The notes: generated from the sequence alone by a model not told the origin. Counted from the stretch's first letter, positions 1 to 8,670 are shown. The stretch: DNA of 48,011 nt from Actinomycetes bacterium (GCA_025360085.1 JANYCW010000004.1:1-48011); one strand, 5' to 3'. Numbers and translations: made by a program.

Positions 1-70
1 GCCGTCCCTAAACCAAACCGCGAAATCTCTAGACCCGTTCGTAATGTAACTACAGTGTTGTGTGACATCG

Positions 71-985
71 CTATTCTTTAATGGAGCCTGAGAGCATTCC
101 GCGTACTAGGCGCTTTTGTGAGACCAAAAAGACAATCATAATTGGCAGTGCGATCAAAACACCGGCCAAGGCGATCTCAGGTTTATAAATAGGTACCGAC
201 GTCGCACCCACGCCTGGATTAATTGCCGGGGTGGAGTAAAACAAGAAACCTAAACCAATCGGTAGCGTGTAATGCTCACTGGATGGGAGCAAAATATAGG
301 GAAGAAAATAGTTTGCCCAGTTTCCAATAAATGCGAAGAACGCTAAGAGTGAAATCAATGGCCATGACAACGGCAAAGCGATTCGAGAATACAGTCTGAA
401 ATCGTTGCAGCCATCTAAGCGGGCAGATTCATACAGTTCTTTTGGTATCGTCGTTGAGTAATAAATATAGGCAAGGAAAGTTCCAAATGGATACAGCGAA
501 GCAACTAATATCACGCTCATAGGATTATCCATTAAAGATAACTTATCCATCAAAACAAATACCGGGACAACTAACGCCATTGGTGGCACCAGCATCATGA
601 TGAGAGTCGAGATTAGGAAAGCCTTTTTAAACTTTATATTAGATGCAGTTAAAACGAAGCCTGCCAGAGATGCGGTGACTGTTGCGATAACAACAATCGC
701 CGCCGTGTACCAAATGGAGTTCAGCGCCCACTTAAGAACTACCCCATTGTCGAAGAATTGCAGGTTTTTCCAAGCATCGATGTAACCACCTAGGCGGCCA
801 AACATGAGTGGATTCTTATTCGATAAATCGGCATCAGTCTTAGTTGGGGCAAGCAACAACCAAATCATCGGAACAACGCTCACAATGGCAAAAAAGACCA
901 ACCAGATATTGACCAAACTTGAGCCGAGGCGACTCTCTTGTCGCATGCGTGAAGTTCGCTTGTAAGAGGCTAATAAGTTACTCAT
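71..985 (-). CDS. Carbohydrate ABC transporter permease, MalG-type
   Basis: Inner-membrane permease subunit of a CUT1-family sugar importer, 304 residues, the usual length for MalG-like proteins. The N-terminus has a membrane segment (about residues 25-45). Further hydrophobic segments run to a last one near residues 275-293. The cytoplasmic EAA loop that docks the ATPase is visible near residues 187-205 (ESARLDGCNDFRLYSRIALP). It lies 4 bp downstream of the partner permease and two genes after the binding protein, so the three form one operon. No ATPase gene follows within the 70 bases left at the window edge. A shared MsiK-like ATPase encoded elsewhere is therefore likely (inference). The substrate cannot be read from sequence; the divergent fuconate genes suggest L-fucose or a related acid sugar. 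Confidence 0.93.
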   Translation of the reverse strand: MSNLLASYKRTSRMRQESRLGSSLVNIWLVFFAIVSVVPMIWLLLAPTKTDADLSNKNPLMFGRLGGYIDAWKNLQFFDNGVVLKWALNSIWYTAAIVVIATVTASLAGFVLTASNIKFKKAFLISTLIMMLVPPMALVVPVFVLMDKLSLMDNPMSVILVASLYPFGTFLAYIYYSTTIPKELYESARLDGCNDFRLYSRIALPLSWPLISLLAFFAFIGNWANYFLPYILLPSSEHYTLPIGLGFLFYSTPAINPGVGATSVPIYKPEIALAGVLIALPIMIVFLVSQKRLVRGMLSGSIKE

Positions 986-989
986 GGAT

Positions 990-1916
990 TTAAACCTGCG
1001 CTTTCTTCTTGCCTTCGACTTCGGCCTCTTCGAACATGTCAGTTTTGAATATAACTATTAGCGCGCCGATAAGGGCGGGAATTAAGAGTAAAAGTGAGAG
1101 TGCGGCCGCACCACCAAAGTCTCCATTGGTAAAAGCCAATTCAAAGGCAAGTTGATCGGGAGACCAAGACTCTGCAATACCTGTATACACACCCGTATTT
1201 AAAAGTTGAGGCTCGACGAAGAGCTGCAATCCACCTGCAAAAATAAGAACAGCCATGTAGATAATGTATTTCTTAATCAAGGGAAGTTTAATTCGCAGCG
1301 CCAGTTGAAGAGCGGAGCAACCATCCATACGTGCAGCCTCCAAAATTTCATAAGAAATCGATTGGAGAGATCCATATTGAATGAGAATCCAGTTACCTGC
1401 AACGGCAAAAAATGCCATAATGGCAAGGAGGAAGAAGAGATTCTTAGTCTGCCAGACTTGATCACTTTGAATAATTCCAAGCCACTTTAATGGAGTTTTG
1501 ATTGGGCTCAAAGTCGGTTGAAAAATAACATACCAAACTAAAACTGATACACCACCAGAGATAGATGCGGGAACAATGTATGCCATACGCAAATATTTTT
1601 TCCACTTCGAATGCTTTATATCGAGCATGAGGGCCATTCCGATTACGAAAACTAAAGTCAACGGCACAAAAACCGCCATAAACTGAAATACATGTTCAAG
1701 GGCTGGCACGAAGCGAAAATCTTGAGAAACAATTTTAAATGCGTCCCAACCACCATCTGGATTAACTCTTGAAATAGCTGGCACTTCCCGAATGGCCATA
1801 ATGACCGGTACAACTCCAAACATTATTAAGAGAATGAGATAAGGCAAGAGCATCAGGTACATAGCTGGGCTAGTTTTTTGCCGGCTATTTTTTTTCACTT
1901 TTCCCATAATTTCCAT
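990..1916 (-). CDS. Carbohydrate ABC transporter permease, MalF-type
   Basis: First permease of the same sugar importer, 308 residues, with six predicted membrane helices typical of MalF/UgpA-like subunits. The basic N-terminus (KVKKNSRQK) precedes helix 1. The EAA motif is near residues 190-210 (LEAARMDGCSALQLALRIKLP). It pairs with the downstream MalG-type subunit to form the translocation pore. The start codon lies about 60 bases beyond an intercistronic hairpin that separates it from the binding-protein gene. An in-frame ATG three codons further on (the M of MGKVKK) is an alternative start. Family assignment is secure; substrate is inferred only from the neighbouring deoxysugar genes. Confidence 0.92.
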   Translation of the reverse strand: MEIMGKVKKNSRQKTSPAMYLMLLPYLILLIMFGVVPVIMAIREVPAISRVNPDGGWDAFKIVSQDFRFVPALEHVFQFMAVFVPLTLVFVIGMALMLDIKHSKWKKYLRMAYIVPASISGGVSVLVWYVIFQPTLSPIKTPLKWLGIIQSDQVWQTKNLFFLLAIMAFFAVAGNWILIQYGSLQSISYEILEAARMDGCSALQLALRIKLPLIKKYIIYMAVLIFAGGLQLFVEPQLLNTGVYTGIAESWSPDQLAFELAFTNGDFGGAAALSLLLLIPALIGALIVIFKTDMFEEAEVEGKKKAQV

Positions 1917-1950
1917 TACCCCTCAATTGAAAGTCTTCCCGCTCGTAAGG

Positions 1951-1991
1951 AAGAACCAAGTTGGCCGATGAGCTCGACCAACTTGGTTCTT
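1951..1991 (-). promoter_or_regulatory. Intercistronic stem-loop between binding-protein and permease genes
   Basis: A perfect 14-bp inverted repeat (1951-1964 and 1978-1991, arm GAACCAAGTTGG with flanking AA/TT) encloses a 13-nt loop. It sits between the binding-protein stop and the first permease start. No T-run follows on the coding strand, so a simple terminator is less likely. Such hairpins commonly stabilise the upstream binding-protein mRNA or partly attenuate transcription into the permeases. Confidence 0.75.
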
Positions 1992-2008
1992 CACCCCTGT
2001 ACCCCTTG

Positions 2009-3328
2009 TTAGTTCGTTGTTACTTTATATCCAAGCTGCTTTGCAAGGTTTGTTGCATAGGTTGCGAACTCAACGAGTGCTGATTGAGCATTCTTTGTTT
2101 TCTTCAATGCATTTGCATACGTACCTTCCATCGCTCCATTGGAATCATATGAAACTGGCTTTTCTCCAGAGAAGATCTTTGTTGATTGAGCCAACATCGC
2201 AGGATATGGATTCGATGAATACCACTTATCTGCTGAAATCTTCGCTTTCCAATAAGCATTTCCCTTAGCTGAAGCTGGGAAAGTAGGTGCTCCCTTTGAT
2301 CCATCTGGGTTGACTACATCGGTTACATTGCGCTTATCGCTGACCATAAAGATCGCAAAAGCTAGTGCTTCCTTTGGATACTTTGAGTGAGGTGAGACAG
2401 TGTAAATTCCACCGCCCCATTCACCTGAGTAGTTAACTTTCTCCCCTGCCCACATTGGCATCTCAGCTGCAGTAATTTGTCCAGCTGGTACGGCCCATGA
2501 TGAGGCTGGCTTAATAACGAACTCACCAAACCATGAAGGTCCAATGGTCATGACAACTTTATTTGTTTGACCGAAGTCTTTGATAAAGTCGGCATCCCAA
2601 GGTGCAGATGTTGAAAGCACTCCAGAATCGATCATTGGCTGTACCAGTGCTGTTGCACGTGTGCACTTAACCGAAGTTGGGTTGATCTTTACGGCAGTTG
2701 ATGAAGTGGCTTGGTTGGTTGGGCACTGTGATGGCCATAAGTAACCGGAGTACATTCCTTGTGAACCTAGAGCTCCAAGTGAATAACCTGGGTGGTTCTT
2801 AGCAATGTCAGCACCGATCTTTGCAAAGTCATCCATAGTCTTAGGGACTGTGTAACCAAAGTCCTTCATTAACTTTGTGTTAACCCACAAAACATCTTGT
2901 GCAAGGTCATTCTTCACGCAGTAGTACTTACCATCAGAACCCTTACACCACTGGTTTCCACCTTCCATGTCTTTCCAGAATGCAGGAGTTGCATATTTAT
3001 CTAACGCTAGAGCGTTACCTGCATCTTTTAGAACTGATACGTCATTTGGTGGGCCGAATACAACATCTGGCCAGCCTTTTTTAACGCGATTAAATAATGA
3101 AACTTTTTGTACGAGATCTCCCTGCGCGTGAAGTTCTACCTTCACATCAACAGTTGCTTTCATAATCTTTGCATAGAGCTGTGCGCCTGGAAGGCGCGGT
3201 GCATCTACCCAAATTGTTATTGACGGCTTAGCAGCATGTGCTGGCATTGCGGTGAGTGTTGCACCAGCAACAGCAATGGCACCTGCCAAAGCAATCAATG
3301 AGTACTTCTTATTCAAGGTATCCCCCAT
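2009..3328 (-). CDS. Extracellular sugar-binding protein of an ABC importer (family 1 SBP)
   Basis: Substrate-binding protein of the importer, 439 residues. The N-terminus is a clear signal peptide: KKYSLIALAGAIAVAGATLTA, then an AHA-type cleavage site near residue 32. No lipobox cysteine is evident, which is unusual for a Gram-positive ABC binding protein that should be anchored. The mature part has the MalE-like pattern, with ITIWVDAPRL at the start and a KVVMTIGPSWFGEF segment mid-protein. It is first in its operon and is followed by a strong hairpin and two permeases, the usual arrangement for a protein needed in excess. It diverges from the enolase/fuconate genes across a 180-bp region containing palindromes, so co-regulation with them is likely. 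Ligand unknown; L-fucose or another deoxysugar is a context-based guess. Confidence 0.92.
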   Translation of the reverse strand: MGDTLNKKYSLIALAGAIAVAGATLTAMPAHAAKPSITIWVDAPRLPGAQLYAKIMKATVDVKVELHAQGDLVQKVSLFNRVKKGWPDVVFGPPNDVSVLKDAGNALALDKYATPAFWKDMEGGNQWCKGSDGKYYCVKNDLAQDVLWVNTKLMKDFGYTVPKTMDDFAKIGADIAKNHPGYSLGALGSQGMYSGYLWPSQCPTNQATSSTAVKINPTSVKCTRATALVQPMIDSGVLSTSAPWDADFIKDFGQTNKVVMTIGPSWFGEFVIKPASSWAVPAGQITAAEMPMWAGEKVNYSGEWGGGIYTVSPHSKYPKEALAFAIFMVSDKRNVTDVVNPDGSKGAPTFPASAKGNAYWKAKISADKWYSSNPYPAMLAQSTKIFSGEKPVSYDSNGAMEGTYANALKKTKNAQSALVEFATYATNLAKQLGYKVTTN

Positions 3329-3375
3329 TTCGTTTCTGGTGTCAGCAAGTTCTTGCTTAATGGACCAGTTGCGCG

Positions 3376-3414
3376 CATACTATGCCATGAGATACTATTT
3401 CGTATAGTATTTCG
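3376..3414. promoter_or_regulatory. Candidate operator cluster in the divergent promoter region
   Basis: Two palindromic elements lie between the binding-protein gene and the divergent dehydratase gene. One is an 11-bp palindrome, GCATACTATGC, at 3376-3386. The other is ATACTAT / ATAGTAT with a 5-nt centre at 3392-3410, partly repeated as a TTTCG-ending half to 3414. AT-rich short palindromes of this kind suit FCD-type GntR regulators, and such a gene (6699-7469) is in the cluster. The link to that regulator is inference. Confidence 0.55.
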
Positions 3415-3508
3415 AAAAGAATTTTTCTCGGTTTTGCCCGCCCATGAGCCCTAACAAGGCCTCGTTATCAACAAGTTATAGAAGCCGTCCGGAAAGGGGT
3501 TGCTCGCA

Positions 3509-4600
3509 GTGAAGATTACCGATGTCCATGTCGTGCTGGTAGATAACCCTGGATTTAGCCCCACTTTTGTTTGGCGCAAAAATCTTCCCGGCTCAGACCC
3601 TGCCACTGTAGGTGGATGGCTAGTGATTGAAACCGATGCTGGAATAACCGGTTTTGCCCCCGCCCCTCGAGGGGTAATTTTGAAAGACTATGTCGATCGC
3701 AGATTTAGAGCCGAGCTAATAGGTCAAGATCCTTTGCAACGCGAATATCTGTGGGAACGTGCATGGGAGCTCGATCGCATCGAAAGATTTGCTCCGAATA
3801 TGGCGCATGTTGTCGATGTGGCTTTGTGGGATATCGCCGGAAAGTCCGCAGCACTTCCCGTGTATAAGTTGCTAGGTGGATTCCGTGAATCAATTCAAGC
3901 TTATGCATCGACTGTGACTTATTCAAGTATCGAAGAGTTTTTAGATATTGCCGACCAATGTTTGGCCCTTGGCTATCCGGCAATTAAATTACACGCATTT
4001 GGAGATGCTAAAAAAGATGCACTTCTGGCACAGAAATTGCGTGCACATGTTGGAGATGACATTCCATTAATGTATGACGGCTCTGCGGGCTTTGATTTAA
4101 CCGATGCAGTCTTCTTAGGACACGCGCTCGATGACGCGGGATTTTCTTGGTATGAAGAGCCGATGCGCGAATTTAGTATTACCGCATATAAATGGTTAGG
4201 TGAGCGCGTTCGTATTCCACTATTACTGGGAGAAGTTACCGATGGCTCACATATGAGTGCAGGTGATTTTATAGCAACTGGCGTCGCTTCAGCGGTTCGA
4301 GTAAGTACATTTTTGCGCGGTGGGTTTACTGGCGCGATGCGAATTGCCCATTTGGCCGATGCCTATCACCTTCGTGCCGAAACTCATGGAATGGGACTTG
4401 AAAGTATTCATCTTTGTATGGCGATAAAGAACACTACGTATTACGAATCATTAGTTTGGGGAAATCCAACTACGAGAGAAGCCTTCGTAGATGAATTTGG
4501 TTTAGTTCACGCTCCAAGTGATCCAGGCGTGGGTTACGAGGGTCAGTGGAAAATCAAAGGCACACCACAAGGTCTTGAAAGATTTATTAACGGGTCTTGA
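3509..4600 (+). CDS. Mandelate racemase/muconate lactonizing enzyme family protein (probable acid-sugar dehydratase)
   Basis: Enolase-superfamily enzyme of 363 residues from a GTG start at 3509. A TTG at 3500 is in frame, but the strong Shine-Dalgarno GGAAAGGGG ends at 3499, about 9 bases before the GTG and touching the TTG, so the GTG is chosen. The N-terminal capping domain covers roughly residues 1-115 and the TIM barrel the rest. Catalytic residues are visible: K160-x-H162 on strand 2, metal ligands D190, E216 and E242, and H293. This set fits proton abstraction next to a carboxylate in an acid-sugar dehydratase or racemase. It heads the plus-strand operon and couples to the L-fuconate dehydratase gene. 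The exact substrate is not deducible. A 22-bp duplication alters the end of the gene. Confidence 0.88.
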   Translation: MKITDVHVVLVDNPGFSPTFVWRKNLPGSDPATVGGWLVIETDAGITGFAPAPRGVILKDYVDRRFRAELIGQDPLQREYLWERAWELDRIERFAPNMAHVVDVALWDIAGKSAALPVYKLLGGFRESIQAYASTVTYSSIEEFLDIADQCLALGYPAIKLHAFGDAKKDALLAQKLRAHVGDDIPLMYDGSAGFDLTDAVFLGHALDDAGFSWYEEPMREFSITAYKWLGERVRIPLLLGEVTDGSHMSAGDFIATGVASAVRVSTFLRGGFTGAMRIAHLADAYHLRAETHGMGLESIHLCMAIKNTTYYESLVWGNPTTREAFVDEFGLVHAPSDPGVGYEGQWKIKGTPQGLERFINGS

Positions 4601-4614
4601 GAGATTTATTACCG
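4571..4614 (+). repeat. 22-bp imperfect tandem duplication across a stop codon
   Basis: Units 4571-4592 and 4593-4614 match at 20 of 22 positions. The unit length is not a multiple of three, yet each unit read in its own frame gives the same end, G-L-E-R-F-I-(N or T)-G-S-stop. The second unit's stop overlaps the next gene's ATG as ATGA, so the ancestral junction was probably a 4-bp translational overlap. The duplication moved the working stop 22 bases upstream. Confidence 0.9.
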
Positions 4615-4618
4615 GCTC

Positions 4619-5923
4619 ATGACAAAGATCTGCTCATCCGAAAGCTTTGACGTTCGATTCCCCACATCAACCATGCTCGATGGCTCGGATGCAATGAATG
4701 CAGACCCTGATTATTCAGCCGCTTATCTGCGACTTAAGACCGATTCGACAATTTCTGGTGACTCTCTAGTTTTTACCATAGGTCGTGGTAACGAACTCCA
4801 AATCGCAGCAATAAATATTTTGGCACAGAAAGTTATCGGGCTTAACCTCGATGATGCTCTGACAAATATTGGGTCAATCGCAAAAGAGCTCTCATCCGAT
4901 AGCCAACTTCGCTGGCTTGGTCCAGACAAGGGAGTTTTCCATATGGCTGCCGGCGCAGTTCTTAATGCTTTGTGGGATCTCTTTTCAAAGGAAAAAAATC
5001 TTCCGCTATGGAAATTTCTAAGTGATATGTCGCCTGAACAAACTGTTGAAGCAATTGATTTTCGCTATATCAGTGATGCTATGACTCCTGTGCAAGCTTT
5101 GGAAATTCTCAACCGTCAAACTGAAAATAAATCTAAAAATGAAGCCTTCCTTTTATCGAATGGAGTAAGCGCCTATACCACCACTCCTGGTTGGCTAGGC
5201 TATAGCGATGAAAAAATGCTCGCGCTTACACAAAACGCACTCGATGACGGATTCTCGCTTATTAAATATAAATGTGGAAAATCATTAGTAGATGATCGAC
5301 GGCGCCTGAGTAAAATTCGTGAATTAGTTGGTCCTGACTTTCCTATCGCCATTGATGCTAATCAAGTCTGGGATGTAGATCTGGCAATTAGTTGGGTTAA
5401 CTCGTTGCGCGAGTTCAACCTTCGCTGGATAGAGGAGCCCACCCATCCTGATGATGTTTTAGGACACGCCAGAATCGCTCGTGAGGTTTCTCCGACTCCT
5501 GTTGCAACAGGAGAAATGGCAAGTTCACGAATTATTTTCAAACAGTTACTTCAAAGTAAAGCCATCTCTGTTATGCAGATTGATGCCTCACGCGTGGCTG
5601 GAGTTAATGAAAATCTCGCCAATGTATTGATGGCGGCAAAGTTTAATGTTCCAGTCTGCCCACATGCCGGAGGCGTCGGTTTATGCGAAATGGTGCAGCA
5701 CATTGCCATGTGGGATTCTGTCGCCGTTTCTGGACCCCATCAAGAACGTGTTGTTGAGTACGTCGATCACTTACACGAACATTTTGTAGAACCGGTGCGA
5801 ATGAGCGCCGGTCGATATATGCCACCACAACTACCTGGCGCTGGAGCCCACATGCACCAATCAAGTATTGATGAATTTCTATTCCCATCTGGGGAGTACT
5901 GGAAGAATGGAGTAAACAAATGA
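4619..5923 (+). CDS. L-fuconate dehydratase
   Basis: Dehydrates L-fuconate to 2-keto-3-deoxy-L-fuconate in the non-phosphorylating L-fucose pathway; it belongs to the enolase superfamily, ENOSF1 subgroup. At 434 residues it is close to characterised members (about 440). The N-terminus carries the subgroup signature VRFPTSTMLDGSDAMNADPD (residues 12-31). Catalytic residues are all present: K216-x-K218, D246 and N248 (IAIDANQVWD), E272 (WIEEP), E299 (ATGEM) and H349 (CPHAGG). It is followed by an SDR with a 4-bp ATGA overlap, matching the next pathway step. Upstream coupling to the preceding dehydratase gene was altered by a small tandem duplication. I am confident of the family and fairly confident of the substrate. 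Confidence 0.93.
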   Translation: MTKICSSESFDVRFPTSTMLDGSDAMNADPDYSAAYLRLKTDSTISGDSLVFTIGRGNELQIAAINILAQKVIGLNLDDALTNIGSIAKELSSDSQLRWLGPDKGVFHMAAGAVLNALWDLFSKEKNLPLWKFLSDMSPEQTVEAIDFRYISDAMTPVQALEILNRQTENKSKNEAFLLSNGVSAYTTTPGWLGYSDEKMLALTQNALDDGFSLIKYKCGKSLVDDRRRLSKIRELVGPDFPIAIDANQVWDVDLAISWVNSLREFNLRWIEEPTHPDDVLGHARIAREVSPTPVATGEMASSRIIFKQLLQSKAISVMQIDASRVAGVNENLANVLMAAKFNVPVCPHAGGVGLCEMVQHIAMWDSVAVSGPHQERVVEYVDHLHEHFVEPVRMSAGRYMPPQLPGAGAHMHQSSIDEFLFPSGEYWKNGVNK

Positions 5924-6669
5924 GCGCAGAGTTTCAAGGACTCAATGCGGTTGTTACCGGTGCTGGCTCTGGAATAGGCCTTGCCGTAGCAAGAGCTCTT
6001 CACGCTGAAGGTGCGCGCGTATTTGGCTTAGATTTGGCACAAGGTGAGATGTCTGGAGTTGCCACGTGGATTTCCTGCGACGTAGGAGATCTGGATTGTG
6101 TAACCGCGGCCTTTGAAGAGATTGCGAAAGTGACCGACACGATTGACATCGTGGCCAATAACGCAGGTATTGGCGCCGTTGGTAGCGTCGAAGACTCTAC
6201 TGAAGCTGAATGGCAGCGTGTGCTTAATGTAAATGTCGTGGGAATTAGTCGAATTTCAGCTGCAGCGATGCCATTTTTACGAAGAAGTAACTCAGGGGCC
6301 ATTGTAAATACCTGTTCAATTGCGGCAACTGCTGGTCTTCCTAAGCGAGCGGTCTATTCGGCAAGTAAAGGTGCAGTTATGTCATTGACGTTGGCTATGG
6401 CCGCCGATGCTGTCAAAGAGAAGATTCGAGTTAACTGCGTCAATCCTGGAACTGCAGATACGCCATGGGTTGAGCGCCTACTATCTCAAGCAAAAGATCC
6501 CTCACTGGAGCGGCAATCATTAGAAGCCAGGCAACCACTCGGACGGTTAGTATCTGCAGATGAGGTTGCAAATGCAATTCTCTATTTAGCAAATCCACGT
6601 CAAGCCTCAACGACAGGAACGATTTTGGCAGTTGATGGAGGAATGCAAGGTCTTCGACTTCCTAAGTAA
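5920..6669 (+). CDS. SDR oxidoreductase, probable 2-keto-3-deoxy-L-fuconate dehydrogenase
   Basis: Classical short-chain dehydrogenase of 249 residues. The nucleotide-binding glycine motif TGAGSGIG is at 13-20, NNAG at 80-83, the catalytic Ser at 133, and Tyr146/Lys150 (YSASK). The C-terminal part has NPGTADTPWVERLL and ARQPLGRL, a pattern shared with the fuconate-pathway and DHRS6-like SDRs. It starts inside the stop of the fuconate dehydratase gene, so the two are translationally coupled. The likely reaction is NAD-dependent oxidation of 2-keto-3-deoxy-L-fuconate to the 2,4-diketo acid. The hydrolase that would then give pyruvate and L-lactate, and the fucose dehydrogenase and lactonase, are not in this window. 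Confidence 0.87.
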   Translation: MSAEFQGLNAVVTGAGSGIGLAVARALHAEGARVFGLDLAQGEMSGVATWISCDVGDLDCVTAAFEEIAKVTDTIDIVANNAGIGAVGSVEDSTEAEWQRVLNVNVVGISRISAAAMPFLRRSNSGAIVNTCSIAATAGLPKRAVYSASKGAVMSLTLAMAADAVKEKIRVNCVNPGTADTPWVERLLSQAKDPSLERQSLEARQPLGRLVSADEVANAILYLANPRQASTTGTILAVDGGMQGLRLPK

Positions 6670-6698
6670 TCAAACCGAACTTTAAAGTAGGGATAGCA

Positions 6699-7469
6699 AT
6701 GGCAAAGAGCAAAGTTGTAGTGGCCAAAGTTAAGCGTGCGCCACGACGCTCAGTGCTATCAGATGAAATTTACGACATGATTAAAGCGATGATCTTTGAA
6801 CATGAGATCGCTCCAGGAGCTCGAGTAAATATTGATGCACTTGCAGTAGAACTTGAAGTTTCACAGACGCCAGTCAGAGAGGCACTCGCGCGACTTGAAT
6901 CCGATGGGTTAATTGCAAAAAAACCACTCAAGGGTTATACCGCAACAAATTTATTATCGATGGCCGAATTTAATGATCTATTTCAATTTCGTTTGTTAAT
7001 TGAGCCATGGGCAGCCGAACAAGCTGCCCTTAAAATTGATAGCACTGGAAAGGCCGCACTTAAAGGTGAGATGCAGAGTGCGAAAGCGGCGCTTAAATTT
7101 AGAGTAGATGACCAATTTCAAGCACTTACCGAACACGATGCCCGCTTCCATACTTTAATCGCCCACATTTCAGGTAGTAACTCGGTAGCTAACGCCTTTG
7201 AACGCACGCACTGCCACTTGCATTTATTCAGGCTATTTATGGCTAATAAACTTAATCTAATTGAGAGCGAATCACGAACACAGTTTGTTCAAGAATTGTT
7301 TGAGCAGTACTACCAATCTGGCTCAGGTCAGCTAGCAATAAAAGAGCACGATGCAATCACTAAAGTGATTCTCGATCAAAACCCGAAAGCGGCTCGAATT
7401 GCTATGCACTCCCACATTGAGTCATCTTTAAAGAGATTTTCTCCATCGGTGAAAGCCGTTAACAAGTAA
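6699..7469 (+). CDS. GntR-family transcriptional regulator with FCD domain
   Basis: DNA-binding regulator of 256 residues. After a short basic leader, the winged helix-turn-helix spans about residues 18-85 (VSQTPVREALARLESDGLI is the recognition region). An FCD ligand-binding domain follows, with the metal-site motif EHDARFHTLIAHISGS in the middle and a late H-x-H region (AMHSHIE) near residues 236-242. FCD regulators of this group sense sugar acids or keto acids and often repress uronate/acid-sugar operons. It sits inside the acid-sugar cluster, 29 bp after the SDR and before another dehydratase, so local control is likely. Palindromes at 3376-3414 and 7516-7527 are candidate sites; which one it binds is unproven. 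Confidence 0.9.
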   Translation: MAKSKVVVAKVKRAPRRSVLSDEIYDMIKAMIFEHEIAPGARVNIDALAVELEVSQTPVREALARLESDGLIAKKPLKGYTATNLLSMAEFNDLFQFRLLIEPWAAEQAALKIDSTGKAALKGEMQSAKAALKFRVDDQFQALTEHDARFHTLIAHISGSNSVANAFERTHCHLHLFRLFMANKLNLIESESRTQFVQELFEQYYQSGSGQLAIKEHDAITKVILDQNPKAARIAMHSHIESSLKRFSPSVKAVNK

Positions 7470-7515
7470 AATACTGCGCGCTTTCCTTGACCTTAAGTAC
7501 ATGAAGGATTAAGTT

Positions 7516-7527
7516 ATCCTATAGGAT
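7516..7527. promoter_or_regulatory. Perfect 12-bp palindrome upstream of the second dehydratase gene
   Basis: ATCCTATAGGAT lies 21 bases before the start codon of the gene at 7549 and between the regulator gene and that gene. Its core CTATAG resembles the ACTAT/ATAGT cores in the divergent region near 3.4 kb. The position would block or overlap a promoter. It is a candidate operator for the GntR/FCD protein. Confidence 0.5.
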
Positions 7528-7548
7528 TTTAAGAGATGAGGAAGATCA

Positions 7549-8670
7549 ATGAGTGTTTCGATAATCAAGGAGATTGAGATTCGTGCGTGCAGAGGTGGAG
7601 AAGAACTTAACTCACTCGATGCCGTAGATGCCGTGCGACTTCCCGGCGGTTCAAGGCCAGATTTCACCGTTATCACTGTGACTACGCAGGATGGAGTGAA
7701 AGGAACTTCTTTTGGTTTCGGTGCACTCGATGCGAAAGCCGCAGCTGCGGCGATGTCGCAAGTAAAACCATTTTTCATCGGCCGCAGTGCACATAGCTCG
7801 GCCAAGAATATGAAGGACTTCGAATTATTTGACCGGCGATGGAACCATGTTCCAATCTATGCCTACGCCCCATTTGATAATGCGTGTTGGGACATAGTTG
7901 GAAAAATGGCGCACCAACCTGTTTATAAACTTCTTGGAGCCGCACGTGAAAAAGTTCCACTATATGTCTCATCAATGTTTTTGCCTGGCCCTGATGACTA
8001 TGTCAAGCAAGCCCTTGAGGTAAAAGCTAAAGGATATAAGGGTTACAAACTTCATCCTCCGGGAGGACTCGACCTAGATATTGCATGCTATCGCGCTGTG
8101 CGAGAGGCCGTTGGGGATGATTTTACGCTCATGGCAGATCCAGTAATCATGGCCTCATATGAAGAGGCATTAAAAGCCGGTCGCGAGTTAGAGAAACTGA
8201 ATTATAAATGGTTCGAAGAGCCGTTATTAGATGTCAACCTTCATGGCCTGCGAAAACTGCGGGAAAAACTAGATATTCCGATTTGCGGTACCGAGGTTAT
8301 CGCCGGCGCGCACTATACAACTGCCCTCTGCATCGCTGAGGGAATCGTTGACATTGTGCGTACCGATGTTTCGTGGCGTGGTGGAATCACTGCAGTAATG
8401 AAAACTGCGCACTTAGCAGAGTCTTTTGGAGTTCAGTGTGAACTACACACCACGATTTATCACGGACTCGAACAAGTTCAACTGCATCCATCATTAGCAA
8501 TTTCCAACTGTGAGTTCTTTGAAACTCTCTATCCCTTCGATGATTTCGAGTTTGGCACTAAGAGCAAACTCAATATTGTCGATGGCTATGTGATGGCGCC
8601 ACAAGGTGAGGGGCTCTGTATTGATTACGACTGGGAGTTCATTGACAAGCAGACTGTGGCAATTCTCTAA
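7549..8670 (+). CDS. Mandelate racemase/muconate lactonizing enzyme family protein
   Basis: Third enolase-superfamily enzyme in the cluster, 373 residues. A purine-rich Shine-Dalgarno (GAGGAAG) precedes the ATG. Capping domain is about residues 1-130, barrel from about 135. Active-site residues can be read: K167-x-H169 (YKLHPPGG), D197 (MADPV), E223 (WFEEP), E249 (GTEV) and H300 (CELHTTIYHG). The KxH pair plus a late histidine fits an acid-sugar or hydroxy-acid dehydratase/epimerase rather than the KxK type of fuconate dehydratase. It has its own promoter region with a 12-bp palindrome. It converges with the hydroxyacid dehydrogenase gene, overlapping its end by 4 bp. Substrate unknown. Confidence 0.87.
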   Translation: MSVSIIKEIEIRACRGGEELNSLDAVDAVRLPGGSRPDFTVITVTTQDGVKGTSFGFGALDAKAAAAAMSQVKPFFIGRSAHSSAKNMKDFELFDRRWNHVPIYAYAPFDNACWDIVGKMAHQPVYKLLGAAREKVPLYVSSMFLPGPDDYVKQALEVKAKGYKGYKLHPPGGLDLDIACYRAVREAVGDDFTLMADPVIMASYEEALKAGRELEKLNYKWFEEPLLDVNLHGLRKLREKLDIPICGTEVIAGAHYTTALCIAEGIVDIVRTDVSWRGGITAVMKTAHLAESFGVQCELHTTIYHGLEQVQLHPSLAISNCEFFETLYPFDDFEFGTKSKLNIVDGYVMAPQGEGLCIDYDWEFIDKQTVAIL

